A stretch of DNA of 64,000 bases from JANQQC01 sp965262255 (GCA_965262255.1 OZ253505.1:1426001-1490000); one strand, 5' to 3'; positions 28,276 to 37,504 are shown, numbered from the stretch's first letter. A program made the numbers and translations. Notes: generated by a model from the sequence alone, not told the origin.

Positions 28276-30111
28276 ATGAGCAGGCTACCCTCCATTCCCA
28301 ATCTTGAATGGAAAGATGGGAATGTCCCGTACTCCCCGGAATCCGGTGACGTTTATTACTCCGTACATGATGGTCTCAACGAAACGCGCCGAGTTTTCCT
28401 AGAGGGATGTAATCTCCCTGAAGCTTGGAAAAACAAGACGCTCTTCACCGTCGGCGAACTCGGATTCGGAACAGGATTAAACTTCCTTGCTCTTTGGCAA
28501 TTATGGAATGAAAATCGACCGTCATCAAATTCTTGGTTAGGGTTTGTGAGTTTCGAAAACTCACTGCTTTCACGGGAACAAGCCGAACGTGCTTTGTCCA
28601 ATTGGTCGAGTTTAAAAAATTTATCCTATCTCCTCCTTCAATCTTGGCCCACTCGGGCAAAAGGTGTCCGGAGATTCGAGTGGCCAGATTACGGTGTAGG
28701 GCTGACGCTCCACATTGATGACATTAAAACGGCATTGCCAGAATCTCAGTTTAAAGCAGACGCTTGGTTCCTAGACGGATTTGCTCCTTCAAGAAATCCC
28801 GAAATGTGGACGGAAGAGGCGTTTGGGGGTTTAGCAAATCGCTCTTATCCTAATGCTGTACTTTCGACCTACTCGGTTGCCGGACACGTCAGACGAGGAT
28901 TAGAAAAAGTTGGATTTAGCGTTTCAAGAAAACCAGGCCACGGTAAAAAGAGAGAGCGATTAGAGGCCATTTATACTGGCGAAACGTACGTTGAATCCGA
29001 TCCCTATGGAACACGCTGGTTCGATCAACCTCCTGAACGAATTGCTATCCTAGGTGCAGGCATAGCTGGCGCTAACTTAGCAAGGACTTTGACCAGCCAC
29101 CGATGCAAAGTTGATATCTTTGATCTTCAATGTCATCGCTCCTTAGCAGCAAGTGGGAACAAATACGCGCTTGTTATGCCTCGACTCGATGCTACTGACA
29201 CTCTAGAGGCGAGAATTCTGATCGATGCTTACCTAGCAGCGAGAGAGAGTTACAAAGGGATGCCGGGCGTTTTCGAAACTGAGGTCACCCAATACCCTAG
29301 ATCAGAGAAAGAGGAAGGAAAATTCAAAAAACTACTCAACGACTCTCCTTTACCCGAAGATGATCTTGTTCCCGCTGGGAAATATGGCCTACTTCACAAG
29401 CACTGTTTGATCGTAAAGCCAAAAATCTTAATAGAGGCTCTTTTACGTGAAGCGACTATGTTCGATAGACTTCCTACTAAATCGGAGCTGTCGGATTACA
29501 ATGTAGTCATCGTCGCGTCCGGAATGGCTACTCTCGATTACGTTCCCTGGCTCAAACTATCCGCTAAACTTGGTCAGGTAGAGTTCATAGGGGATTGTAA
29601 GACGATATCTGCTTCAGCCGTGGCGGCCGGGCATTTTGGACTTTCTTTGGAGAAGGAACGATTCTGGGGTGCGACTTTTGAACCTTTTGAAGGAAACACA
29701 TCAATCTCATATCTTGCCCAACAAAGTAACTTAAAAGGATTACTAAAGTTAAACCCTACTTGGCTTAAGGAGGCGGAAAACAATGAAACCGAATCCCGTG
29801 CTTCCGTTCGCGCTACAACACCCGATAGGCTGCCACTAATCGGTTCGATTCCAGACTACAAAATTTACTCGGAAATTTTTAGTTCGTACTCTAATGGAAC
29901 TCTACCCCAAGTTGACGCGCCGCTAAAAAGAGGGTGGTATATATCGTCGGGGTTTGGAACTCGCGGATTTACTTGGGGACCTTGGGCTGCTTCAATACTG
30001 ACGGCTCAAATCTTGCGAAAACCTTTTCCTGTTACCAAAGCGACTCTAAAGGCCGTAAGTCCCGCTAGACAAATTTTGAGAAGAATTAAAAAAGGACTAC
30101 TAACTATCTAA
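28276..30111 (+). CDS. mnmC: Bifunctional tRNA mnm5s2U34 modification enzyme MnmC
   Basis: The 611-residue protein fuses two activities. The N-terminal methyltransferase domain begins LEWKDGNVPYSPESGDVYYS and has TLFTVGELGFGTGLNFLAL. The C-terminal FAD-dependent oxidoreductase starts with IAILGAGIAGANLARTL at about residue 255 and ends with GWYISSGFGTRGFTWGPW. Together they finish the wobble-uridine modification begun by MnmE/MnmG. The frame opens at 28225, but homologous starts and a GAGGG site support ATG 28276. The 3' end overlaps the convergent psp-operon gene by 12 bases. Confidence 0.92.
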   Translation: MSRLPSIPNLEWKDGNVPYSPESGDVYYSVHDGLNETRRVFLEGCNLPEAWKNKTLFTVGELGFGTGLNFLALWQLWNENRPSSNSWLGFVSFENSLLSREQAERALSNWSSLKNLSYLLLQSWPTRAKGVRRFEWPDYGVGLTLHIDDIKTALPESQFKADAWFLDGFAPSRNPEMWTEEAFGGLANRSYPNAVLSTYSVAGHVRRGLEKVGFSVSRKPGHGKKRERLEAIYTGETYVESDPYGTRWFDQPPERIAILGAGIAGANLARTLTSHRCKVDIFDLQCHRSLAASGNKYALVMPRLDATDTLEARILIDAYLAARESYKGMPGVFETEVTQYPRSEKEEGKFKKLLNDSPLPEDDLVPAGKYGLLHKHCLIVKPKILIEALLREATMFDRLPTKSELSDYNVVIVASGMATLDYVPWLKLSAKLGQVEFIGDCKTISASAVAAGHFGLSLEKERFWGATFEPFEGNTSISYLAQQSNLKGLLKLNPTWLKEAENNETESRASVRATTPDRLPLIGSIPDYKIYSEIFSSYSNGTLPQVDAPLKRGWYISSGFGTRGFTWGPWAASILTAQILRKPFPVTKATLKAVSPARQILRRIKKGLLTI

Positions 30112-30315
30112 CGACGTAAATGTTAGCGCTACTCCTTCTCCTTTAACTAATTCCAATCTCATCTCGACTTCTCCGGCCGAGAACGACACTCTCCCTCCGG
30201 CCAAGAATGCACCAACTAATAGGAAAAGAACCCCTGCAACGCCTAGACCAATCAACCAGTTATTGAGGCTCGGAACCTTCTTCGTCTTTGTTTGAGAATC
30301 TGTCGGCATTTTCAT
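30100..30315 (-). CDS. Small membrane protein at the end of the psp operon
   Basis: This 71-residue protein has one membrane span (about residues 20-41, WLIGLGVAGVLFLLVGAFLA), a basic N-terminus and a short C-terminal beta-like segment. I recognise no family. Its ATG overlaps the pspC stop by four bases, so it is translationally coupled to the psp operon and probably acts in envelope stress. PspD occupies a similar position in enterobacteria, but I cannot claim homology. Confidence 0.65.
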   Translation of the reverse strand: MKMPTDSQTKTKKVPSLNNWLIGLGVAGVLFLLVGAFLAGGRVSFSAGEVEMRLELVKGEGVALTFTSLDS

Positions 30316-30752
30316 TCGCCTTTCTTTTCGTTTCCAAGATCTTTGAATTCCGCCTCAAGGCCCCAATCCTCGGATGTTGCTGTTCGTTCCAGTGACTGAA
30401 GCCTCTCCTCCAGATTCAGAAATCTATATTTTAAATGCGAGAAAACATTACCAGGTCGATCAGAAACGTCTCGCCAGAATCCTTCCTCCTCTGAGTTCAG
30501 TGTTTTCTTCGGTTCTTCTTTTCTAGGGGTGAACCACCACATTAGTAGATAGGCGACAACAATGTGCGGAAGAAAACCGAAAAGCATCAGAACGACTGCT
30601 CCGACCCGCCAATAAATCGGATCCTGGTCAAATCGTTCCGCTAGCCCTCCACAAATTCCTGCGATCACTTTGTCCGTCGTAGAACGCCTAAACTTTTTAG
30701 GATTAGGGGAGGCAAACTCGGCCTCTTTGTCATATCTATAGTGCTTAGCCAT
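30312..30752 (-). CDS. pspC: Phage shock protein C-like
   Basis: The 146-residue protein has a PspC domain at residues ~18-78: FRRSTTDKVIAGICGGLAER, then DPIYWRVGAVVLML and a second hydrophobic stretch. An acidic C-terminal tail follows with a short coiled segment (YRFLNLEERLQSLER). PspC is an inner-membrane partner that, with PspB, senses envelope damage and recruits PspA. It lies between pspB and the small membrane gene in one minus-strand operon. Confidence 0.9.
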   Translation of the reverse strand: MAKHYRYDKEAEFASPNPKKFRRSTTDKVIAGICGGLAERFDQDPIYWRVGAVVLMLFGFLPHIVVAYLLMWWFTPRKEEPKKTLNSEEEGFWRDVSDRPGNVFSHLKYRFLNLEERLQSLERTATSEDWGLEAEFKDLGNEKKGE

Positions 30753-30797
30753 GCAAAACTTTCTCCTAGTTGCAGTGAGATAATAAAGGCTTCGAAA

Positions 30798-31019
30798 CTA
30801 TTCCGAATCGGGCTTGTCATCGGATTTGGTTAGCAATGTTTCCAGTGCCTCAATCCTTCGTTCCATAGATTTTGCAGAACGCCACAAGTCCTCCAGCATT
30901 TTCTCGTCGTTTGGACGCAGTTTTCCTTTTTCTCTCCAGAGCGTGATGTAATGAAATACTAGTGCTGGTAGCCCGAGAAAAAGGATGGCGATAACGGCGA
31001 TTGGAATGAGTTCTTCCAT
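30798..31019 (-). CDS. pspB: Phage shock protein B
   Basis: The 73-residue protein matches PspB in length and layout: a single N-terminal membrane helix (IPIAVIAILFLGLPALVFHY) and a cytoplasmic helix with LEDLWRSAKSMERRIEALE. PspB works with PspC in the membrane to signal stress to PspA. It lies 75 bases after pspA. Confidence 0.92.
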   Translation of the reverse strand: MEELIPIAVIAILFLGLPALVFHYITLWREKGKLRPNDEKMLEDLWRSAKSMERRIEALETLLTKSDDKPDSE

Positions 31020-31094
31020 TGTATCCTCTAAGAATAATGACGACTTCTGAATAGGTCGGTAAACGAAACTAAGTTTTAGTTGTTTTTACTAAAC

Positions 31095-31772
31095 TTAACT
31101 TTTTGATTTACCTTTAGTCGACGCGTGCTTAGCCTTCAGCGCTTTAAACTCTTTTTCAAGCTGTTCGTCGCGTTCCAATATTTCGAATTCTTCTTTCAGA
31201 CTCGGAGTACTGGGCTTAATCGTTTCAGCATAAGACTCTAGTTCGCCGACTTTCCTTTCAAGATCAGCGTATCGCGCTAGAGCGTCGTCAACCTTCCCGT
31301 CGTGCATATGTTCACGAATCTTTATCCTTTGTGAAGCAACTTCATGGCGCATTTTCAGAGTTCGTTCCTGCGCTTTTGCCTCGTCAAGCTTGGCTTGCAG
31401 TCTTCCTAAGTCCTCCTGTCTCTTTTTACAAGTCTCTTTAAGGACAACGAGTGTCGCTTCCAATCTAACGATCTCTGCTTCTGTCTTATGTTTTGCCAGT
31501 AAAGCACGTCGGGCAAGATCTTCGCGATCCTTGGAAATAGCGAGTTCGGCTTTGGCTTCCCAATCATCGCGAGCCTTATACAGATCGGCTATATCCTTCT
31601 GGATCGCCTTCCGATCAGCCATGGCTCGGGCGGTCGCAGTCCGAACTTCAACTAATGTGTCTTCCATCTCATGAATCATGAGCCGTGCAATCTTTTCTGG
31701 ATCCTCGGCATTATCTAACATTGCATTGATGTTTGAACCAATGATGTCACCTAACCTTGAAAACATTCCCAT
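31095..31772 (-). CDS. pspA: Phage shock protein A
   Basis: The PspA/IM30 protein (225 residues from the chosen start) is nearly all helical coiled coil. It shows the family opening MGMFSRLGDIIGSNINAMLD, then AEDPEKIARLMIHEMEDTL. PspA binds stressed inner membrane as ESCRT-III-like oligomers and inhibits PspF in unstressed cells. The frame is open to an ATG at 31787, but the ATG at 31772 gives the usual PspA N-terminus and has GGAG nine bases upstream. The operon order is a small ORF, pspA, pspB, pspC, a small membrane gene. Confidence 0.95.
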   Translation of the reverse strand: MGMFSRLGDIIGSNINAMLDNAEDPEKIARLMIHEMEDTLVEVRTATARAMADRKAIQKDIADLYKARDDWEAKAELAISKDREDLARRALLAKHKTEAEIVRLEATLVVLKETCKKRQEDLGRLQAKLDEAKAQERTLKMRHEVASQRIKIREHMHDGKVDDALARYADLERKVGELESYAETIKPSTPSLKEEFEILERDEQLEKEFKALKAKHASTKGKSKS

Positions 31773-31805
31773 TTGTTTAAACTCCATAGTTTGAAATTGG
31801 TTGGA

Positions 31806-31922
31806 TCAGAACAATAAACCACCCAGAATCAGACCGAGTGCTAGATAAAGCCAAGTCTCAGCTGGTCGCGACGAGATATATCGTTTAACGCGCTCTGACT
31901 GATCTCTGTTTCTATATTCCAT
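31806..31922 (-). CDS. Unlisted 38-residue membrane protein, first ORF of the psp operon
   Basis: ATG at 31922 opens a 38-codon frame ending in TGA at 31806, too short for routine gene calls. The product has a charged N-terminus (MEYRNRDQSERVKRYISSR), a Pro-Ala-Glu-Thr-Trp turn and one C-terminal hydrophobic helix ending GLILGGLLF, so it looks tail-anchored. It lies 33 bases before pspA and just downstream of a sigma-54-like promoter, so it should be induced with PspA. I know of no named homologue. Support is from composition and position only. Confidence 0.6.
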   Translation of the reverse strand: MEYRNRDQSERVKRYISSRPAETWLYLALGLILGGLLF

Positions 31923-31980
31923 GTGGATAATCCAATCCGTTTAGATCAACACACCGTTGCATTGATTTCATAACTCTACA

Positions 31981-31997
31981 TTCAAGTTTCGTGCCAA
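31981..31997 (-). promoter_or_regulatory. Sigma-54-like promoter for the psp operon
   Basis: On the minus strand the sequence TTGGCACGAAACTTGAA matches the -24/-12 consensus TGGCAC-N5-TTGCA in spacing and in all of the -24 element. The -12 element has A instead of the usual C (TTGAA). It reads toward the small ORF and pspA and would give a leader of roughly 45-50 bases. The sigma-54 activator gene pspF is divergent and adjacent. Confidence 0.65.
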
Positions 31998-32129
31998 CTA
32001 ACACTCAGCTTCGTAATACCTTGTTTTTGCGGACGTTTTTCCACTCTCGTCAGTTTAACAAAAATCTTTGTTTGGTATTTTTGACATCATGTTCGGTTAT
32101 CTTTGCCAATTTTTTGGTAAAATAGAACA

Positions 32130-33161
32130 ATGAACATTTTGGAAATAGTCGGGGAGTCGCCTGCTTGGTTAGATGCGCTTGACCACGTATCTCAGACGGC
32201 AAACCTGGATCGCCCTGTACTCGTAATTGGCGAACGAGGAACAGGTAAGGAACTAATTGGGGAACGTCTTCACAGTTTGTCCACCCGCTGGGAAGGACCT
32301 TTTGTGAAAGTTAACTGCGCTGCTCTTTCAGAAGATTTACTCGACTCGGAACTCTTCGGTCACGAACGGGGCGCATTCACTGGCGCGGTGGAGAAACGCG
32401 CTGGGCGTTTTGAGCTAGCGAATAACGGAACGTTATTTCTTGATGAAATTGCGACTGCTTCAAGTAGAGTTCAGGAAAAACTGTTACGGGTAATTGAGTA
32501 CGGCGAGTTTCAACGACTCGGCGGCGAAAAAGTACTGCATACAGATGTCCGAATCATCGCTGCAACAAATGTTGATTTACCGTCTCTTGTTGAAGACGGC
32601 GGATTTCGTGCTGATCTTTTGGATCGACTCGCTTTTGACGTTATTACGCTCCCGCCCCTGCGCGCTAGAGTAAACGACATATCCATCCTAGCAAACTACT
32701 TTGGCAGGCGAATGGCAATTGAGCTCCGGACTGATTTTCCTGGATTTGCTCCTTCCGCTATTTCTCAAATGGAGTCTCATGACTGGCCGGGTAACGTTCG
32801 CGAACTGAGAAATTTCGCTCAACGATTAACCGCTAAGGCAATTTCGAAAGACCAAACGTACTTAATTCAGTTCGACAAAGACGCTTTAGACCCTTTTTCA
32901 TCACCGTTTCGTCCTAAGCATCGATCTAACACTCAGAATCAAACAGTTGAAACTCTACGTGAACCTAATCCCACTGTCGAATTTGACAAGGCTGTAAGAG
33001 CTTTCGAAAAAGAGCTTATTGACAAGGCTTTAGCTTCTGCAAAAGGACATCAGGGGCATGCTGCTAATAATCTTTCAATTACATACGATCAGTTCCGCGG
33101 ACTATTGAGAAAACACAATTACGGTAAGAATCCTGGCAAGCCAGAGCTTAACCGCTCCTAG
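32130..33161 (+). CDS. pspF: Psp operon sigma-54 activator PspF
   Basis: The 343-residue enhancer-binding protein lacks an N-terminal receiver, as PspF does. The AAA+ domain has GERGTGKELIGERLH, the sigma-54-contacting loop GAFTGA in a GHERGAFTGAVEKRAGRF context, and GTLFLDEIA. A Fis-type helix-turn-helix lies at the end (AANNLSITYDQFRGLLRKHN). It should drive psp transcription from the sigma-54 promoter when released from PspA. It is transcribed divergently from the psp operon. Confidence 0.93.
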   Translation: MNILEIVGESPAWLDALDHVSQTANLDRPVLVIGERGTGKELIGERLHSLSTRWEGPFVKVNCAALSEDLLDSELFGHERGAFTGAVEKRAGRFELANNGTLFLDEIATASSRVQEKLLRVIEYGEFQRLGGEKVLHTDVRIIAATNVDLPSLVEDGGFRADLLDRLAFDVITLPPLRARVNDISILANYFGRRMAIELRTDFPGFAPSAISQMESHDWPGNVRELRNFAQRLTAKAISKDQTYLIQFDKDALDPFSSPFRPKHRSNTQNQTVETLREPNPTVEFDKAVRAFEKELIDKALASAKGHQGHAANNLSITYDQFRGLLRKHNYGKNPGKPELNRS

Positions 33162-33162
33162 G

Positions 33163-34128
33163 TTAAATCGACCTAAGCGCATCTCCGACTATCTCGCCCG
33201 CTTCTCGAACCGCTTTCTGAGCTAATCTAGAGCGTGCAGTTAAGCTGAGAAAACCGTGTACCATATTTGGATATTCCTTAACTGTCGCTCTTACTCCCGA
33301 TTGAACTATTTGGTCAGCATAGGCTCTTCCCTCCGCAAGAAGCGGATCCCAACCACATAAAACTAAGTGAGCCGGACAGAGCCTTTGAAAATCGATCGGC
33401 GGTGCAAACAGCGGAGAAACTCTGACATCCATTCGGTCTGACTTGCGTGGGACATATGTGTCACGGAATAACTCAAACAGCCTAGTCGCTACCAGAAATC
33501 CGGTTTCCTTAAAAGAGCTTTTTTTCGAGCGAACGTCGGCGTATTGGAGCAACGGATAAAACAGTAGTTGAAAAACCGGCTGCTGTATTCTTTGCCGGGC
33601 TGTCTCTTGAGCTAGAAAGGCTGCTAGATTTCCTCCAGCGCTTTCTCCCGAAACCGCTATCCTTCTAGCATCCAACTTTAGTGATTTCGCATTATCAATT
33701 AGCCAGTTCCACGCGGCGAAAGCATCATCGTGCGCGGCTGGAAATCTATGTTCTGGTGCGAGCCGATAGCTAATAGACAAAACTTTACATTTCGCCGCTA
33801 GGGATAGACGCATACATGCGCTATCAAAATTCTTGGTGCTTCCAATTACAAATCCGCCGCCGTGAAAAAAAACCATGCTCTCTTTTGAGTTTTCGTATTC
33901 AATAGGTATATAACAACGGGCATTCAATGGGCCAGTCTCCCCATCAATCTTAAAAGCCTCTACTCGCGCCAGCGCGGAAGCCTCTCTATCATGAGGGCGT
34001 GGCGACTGCCGTAGCGCACGAATAATCGTGCTCACAGGTCGCCCCCGACCTTTCTCAATTAGTTTAAAGAGGTCGAAATTCGTAATTCGTGACCATTCGA
34101 GTACGGAGGAGAGTACGTTGTTTCGCAT
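33163..34128 (-). CDS. Alpha/beta-hydrolase, HSL/Aes-type esterase
   Basis: The 321-residue hydrolase belongs to the hormone-sensitive-lipase-like family. It shows the oxyanion motif FFHGGGFVIGS, the nucleophile elbow VSGESAGGNLAA, a DPLLAEGRAYAD acid site and HGFLSL with the catalytic His near the end. It should hydrolyse short-chain carboxylic esters; the natural substrate is unknown. It is convergent with pspF (one-base gap) and divergent from the next gene. No signal peptide is present. Confidence 0.88.
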   Translation of the reverse strand: MRNNVLSSVLEWSRITNFDLFKLIEKGRGRPVSTIIRALRQSPRPHDREASALARVEAFKIDGETGPLNARCYIPIEYENSKESMVFFHGGGFVIGSTKNFDSACMRLSLAAKCKVLSISYRLAPEHRFPAAHDDAFAAWNWLIDNAKSLKLDARRIAVSGESAGGNLAAFLAQETARQRIQQPVFQLLFYPLLQYADVRSKKSSFKETGFLVATRLFELFRDTYVPRKSDRMDVRVSPLFAPPIDFQRLCPAHLVLCGWDPLLAEGRAYADQIVQSGVRATVKEYPNMVHGFLSLTARSRLAQKAVREAGEIVGDALRSI

Positions 34129-34173
34129 TTTATAACGGTGACATTCAGACCAGTAAGTGTATTATAGGCAACC

Positions 34174-34821
34174 ATGAGTAATGTAGATGTCTTTTGGTCG
34201 TTTCGCTCGCCCTATTCTTATCTTGCGACAAAACGACTTCGGTCGTTATCTGAACGTTGGGACGTTCGCGTAAGGCCTCGCCCAGTATACCCTATTGCGA
34301 TCCGCGCCCCTGAGTTCTTTCAAGAAATTCGCCCTCAATGGATTCCGTACTTGATGCGGGATGTTGTGCGGCTCGCTCTTTACCATAAGTTGCCGTTAGG
34401 CCCAACGAATCCGGATCCTGTCGTGATGGATATGGCGACTCGGAAGATTGCCGAAGAACAGCCTTATATTCACAGACTTACTCGACTTGGCATACTGGCA
34501 TGTGAGGAAGGCGATGAAAAAGGATGGGCTTTTCTTGATGAAGTTTCTACCGTAATCTGGTCTGGGCAGCCATGGACAACTGGAGACATTCTCTCTAAGG
34601 CCGCCGAAAGAGCGGGTTTTGACTTAGCAGTGTTAGACAAACGTCAGCAAGACGAGGAAAGTCGGCTTACCGAAGAGATATCTGCAAACCAGAGTGACCA
34701 AGACCCTCATCATTGGGGCGTTCCGCTAATGGTTTACAAGGGTCAGCCTTTCTTCGGACAAGATCGTATTGACGTGCTGGAATGGACGCTAGAGCAAGAC
34801 GGGATCAAGAAATTATCTTGA
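34174..34821 (+). CDS. DsbA-fold 2-hydroxychromene-2-carboxylate isomerase-like protein
   Basis: The 215-residue protein has the kappa-GST/DsbA-like fold signature: DVFWSFRSPYSYLATKRL with the catalytic-position Ser, and a C-terminal WGVPLMVYKGQPFFGQDRID. Members isomerise hydroxychromene carboxylates in aromatic degradation or act as kappa-class glutathione transferases. No aromatic pathway genes are adjacent, so the true substrate is open. Confidence 0.82.
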   Translation: MSNVDVFWSFRSPYSYLATKRLRSLSERWDVRVRPRPVYPIAIRAPEFFQEIRPQWIPYLMRDVVRLALYHKLPLGPTNPDPVVMDMATRKIAEEQPYIHRLTRLGILACEEGDEKGWAFLDEVSTVIWSGQPWTTGDILSKAAERAGFDLAVLDKRQQDEESRLTEEISANQSDQDPHHWGVPLMVYKGQPFFGQDRIDVLEWTLEQDGIKKLS

Positions 34822-34822
34822 C

Positions 34823-35455
34823 CTAGTGCTCACATTCTCCTTCTTCCTTGGCCAACAGCTTATGTGTCCTGCACTCTATCGTAGCAATGAGTGCATCTGC
34901 TGAACCATGATTCCTATCAAGAATCGATAAGAATTGTGCCCGCTGTTCGATGGCTAGCCAGATTGTGTTACCTTCGTAGCTGACCGCGACATCTACCACT
35001 CCATGCTTGTCGTTTCTGAACAATACGCGCCAATCCACTTTCATCTCATCGCCATTCACATGACGTAGCGTGGTTTTGACTACAGAGTCATGTTTTTTTC
35101 GGTCTATGGAACCATGCACAATCAATTTAGATCCCCGATACTGATCGAGTTCACTAATGTATACCGCTAGCGTGAAGTCCCTAAAGGCTTTAGCATATCT
35201 ATCGTATTCGGCCTTCTCAAATCGTCGATTATACTTACCGATGACGAATCTCGACACCCGATCTATGAAAGCAAATTCATCCATGTAACTATTAAATGAG
35301 TCGACTCGTTCCTCTTGGTTGAGTTCTGGGTTACTCAAGACTTCCAAAACGATCGAAGCATACTCCCTAACGAAGTCTTCAGACTGCTCGTCGGCATAGC
35401 TCGGAGCTAAAAACGTCAATACTATACAAAGGTAAAATAGTAACCGGTTCAACAT
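34823..35455 (-). CDS. MlaC/Ttg2D-family periplasmic phospholipid-binding protein
   Basis: The 210-residue protein has a Sec signal peptide (MLNRLLFYLCIVLTFLAPSYA, cleavage about residue 21). The MlaC-like fold is shown by FIDRVSRFVIGKYNRR, YAKAFRDFTLAVYISEL, DWRVLFRNDKHGVVDVAV and QRAQFLSILDRN. MlaC shuttles phospholipids between the inner- and outer-membrane Mla complexes. No mlaFED genes are in the window, so it is an orphan here. It converges with the preceding gene. Confidence 0.85.
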   Translation of the reverse strand: MLNRLLFYLCIVLTFLAPSYADEQSEDFVREYASIVLEVLSNPELNQEERVDSFNSYMDEFAFIDRVSRFVIGKYNRRFEKAEYDRYAKAFRDFTLAVYISELDQYRGSKLIVHGSIDRKKHDSVVKTTLRHVNGDEMKVDWRVLFRNDKHGVVDVAVSYEGNTIWLAIEQRAQFLSILDRNHGSADALIATIECRTHKLLAKEEGECEH

Positions 35456-35506
35456 AAGTTTACCTGCCGTTCGTTACGAGATGATTTTTGTAAATGCAAC
35501 TGTAGT

Positions 35507-37261
35507 CTAGCCAAAACGAATTCCGAACAGGCCCCCTGTTTCCGCCGCATCGGTTAACCTCACGTCATTGAAATAATCGTCGATTCGAAAATCTTGATCA
35601 AACCCATCTCTCGGAACCGCATCAGAATTCATAGTAACAATATACTGATACTTGTATTCTTTGGAGTGTTTTGCCCCTAGCTGTATAGCTCTTGCAATTT
35701 GACGCTCGTCAACTCCGTCATAAAGATGACTATCATGCACTAGAAACCCCGTACCTATACCACGTTTAGCTACTAAATCCATAAGCATCAAATCAAAGCA
35801 AAATATCTGCATGTTACTAATCCCCTTGCTTCTTTGTCCGGCAATCGCAAAATTGATTTCGAGGCCATTCTGGGTAGGATTTATTGTTAACTGGCCTGCT
35901 CTCTTATAAAGGGCTTCTGAAAGAGCTTCGTATGCTACAACTGCCTCTTTAACAAAATTAGCGCGTTCTGAATAGTCTGTCTGTAGTGCAGAAAAAATTC
36001 TAACTTGCTCCGCCTGTAACTCTGTCTTGGTATTCTCTATTCTCTCTGCATCCTTCAATCTAAGGGTGAGAACCCTGACTTCGCCTTCGGTACGCGCTAG
36101 TTCCTCTGTTAGTTTGGTGTAATGCGCTAAAGCTCCACCCGACGACAGAATATCCATAATTTGCTTACGCCTTGTGTCTAATTCACCTCTCTTTATTCGT
36201 TTTGATCTCACTCTTTCTTGGGCTATGTCTAATTCCGTTGCCAAGTGTTTCCTGCGATTCCTTATGACAGCTTCATGGAATTTGAGCACGTCTTCGTAAC
36301 GTTTCGCTACAATTTCTGGCATTATCACCCCTAAATCTCCGTAAACTTTCTGCAACTCTCTTACATCAGGTGGTGTCTCAGAAGAATTGAATTCTTCTAT
36401 CTGAGAAACTCGTTTTAGATCCATAGTAATTTCATCATTAATACTTGATATCTGTTGTGTCAAAATATCTGCTTCGTTCTCTAACGTTTCGTATTCCTCA
36501 ACGATTCGAAAATTCTGAACTTGTGCTCCGATACGCCTTACTTTCTTTTCCGCAAGAGCCAAATCCCTCAGTATTATAGAAGAGGAACCTATATAACTCC
36601 CGAGGGTCTCCGTCTTAGCGGCTTTTGTGAGAGTATTTAGCAATTTTTTTCTTACTCGATATTCTTCAAAATCTTGAGCGATTTGTTCGTCGAGATTAAG
36701 TAGCCTTGACACCGCAACTTGTTGTTGATAGAGCGGTTGTTTCTGAGTGTGCTGGAGCGGAATCGAGAAGCCGTCACTTTCTTGCCTACGAGAAAAATAA
36801 GGAAATAAGAGCCTAAAAGTTGGCGCGTATCTGCTGCCAGTGCTTATAGGCAAATCAAAAAAAGCATTCCCAAGTATTGCTTTCCATACTTCGTTCGAAA
36901 TTTCTTGTTCGCCTAATTCCCTGACTGCTTTTATCTCCGAGGGAAACAACCTGCAATCTCCTTCTACCAGTACTTTTGAAGGCTTTGCGCCACTCCTTGA
37001 GACCTTAAACGTACTTCCGTATAAATCTAGCTTCATTGAAAAATTGTAAGATCGAAGATCCGTCGAACGAAATATGCCATTTTTTCGCGCATCTGAACCC
37101 AACAGAAAATGAATTAACTCCACTAAACTAGTCTTACCTGCCCCATTCCGCGACTGTTTCTCCGTCGCTCCTAAGCTCTTCGTCGCTATAACTATATTTA
37201 GACCTGCCGAAAATTTGAGCGTCTTGAAGCTTGGAAGGGTAGAGGTTATCTCATGAATCAT
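35507..37261 (-). CDS. ABC-3C system ATPase, DUF2326 family
   Basis: The 584-residue protein is an SMC/RecN-like ABC ATPase. It has an N-terminal P-loop (SRNGAGKTSLVELIHFLLG, Lys43), a long central coiled coil (about 200-430) and the C-terminal DUF2326 signature ISNMQIFCFDLMLMDL with GFLVHDSHLYDGVDERQIA. In ABC three-component (ABC-3C) conflict systems this ATPase is paired with a small middle protein and an effector. Its ATG overlaps the stop of the middle gene by four bases, fixing the three genes as one operon. A phage- or plasmid-defence role is inferred from the class. Confidence 0.87.
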   Translation of the reverse strand: MIHEITSTLPSFKTLKFSAGLNIVIATKSLGATEKQSRNGAGKTSLVELIHFLLGSDARKNGIFRSTDLRSYNFSMKLDLYGSTFKVSRSGAKPSKVLVEGDCRLFPSEIKAVRELGEQEISNEVWKAILGNAFFDLPISTGSRYAPTFRLLFPYFSRRQESDGFSIPLQHTQKQPLYQQQVAVSRLLNLDEQIAQDFEEYRVRKKLLNTLTKAAKTETLGSYIGSSSIILRDLALAEKKVRRIGAQVQNFRIVEEYETLENEADILTQQISSINDEITMDLKRVSQIEEFNSSETPPDVRELQKVYGDLGVIMPEIVAKRYEDVLKFHEAVIRNRRKHLATELDIAQERVRSKRIKRGELDTRRKQIMDILSSGGALAHYTKLTEELARTEGEVRVLTLRLKDAERIENTKTELQAEQVRIFSALQTDYSERANFVKEAVVAYEALSEALYKRAGQLTINPTQNGLEINFAIAGQRSKGISNMQIFCFDLMLMDLVAKRGIGTGFLVHDSHLYDGVDERQIARAIQLGAKHSKEYKYQYIVTMNSDAVPRDGFDQDFRIDDYFNDVRLTDAAETGGLFGIRFG

Positions 37262-37503
37262 GGTCTTCTTCTCGTTAGCACATTGTCACGAAACTCTACA
37301 ACACCAAGTGTAAAGAGTAAGTCTAAAGCTAGGATAAACCAGTCAAAGGTTATTGTTGGCGAACTCTCCTTTTCACTTTGCTCCTGACATATCCCTTCCC
37401 AGAGTCTCGATACCGTCTTGGGCCGTTTAAGCCGAATTAAAATTTCGGCCCCTACCGTTAATAGCGCTCGTTTCAAGCTAAGATGTTTCGACGGCAGTAT
37501 CAT
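37258..37503 (-). CDS. ABC-3C system middle component
   Basis: The 81-residue protein lies between the ATPase gene and the third gene, overlapping the ATPase start by four bases. It begins MILPSKHLSLKRALLTVGAE and has a winged-helix-like pattern (VSRLWEGICQE, then TFDWFILALDLLFTLGVVEF), as expected for ABC-3C middle components, which bridge ATPase and effector. The assignment relies on length, motif pattern and position. Confidence 0.82.
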   Translation of the reverse strand: MILPSKHLSLKRALLTVGAEILIRLKRPKTVSRLWEGICQEQSEKESSPTITFDWFILALDLLFTLGVVEFRDNVLTRRRP

Positions 37504-37504
37504 C

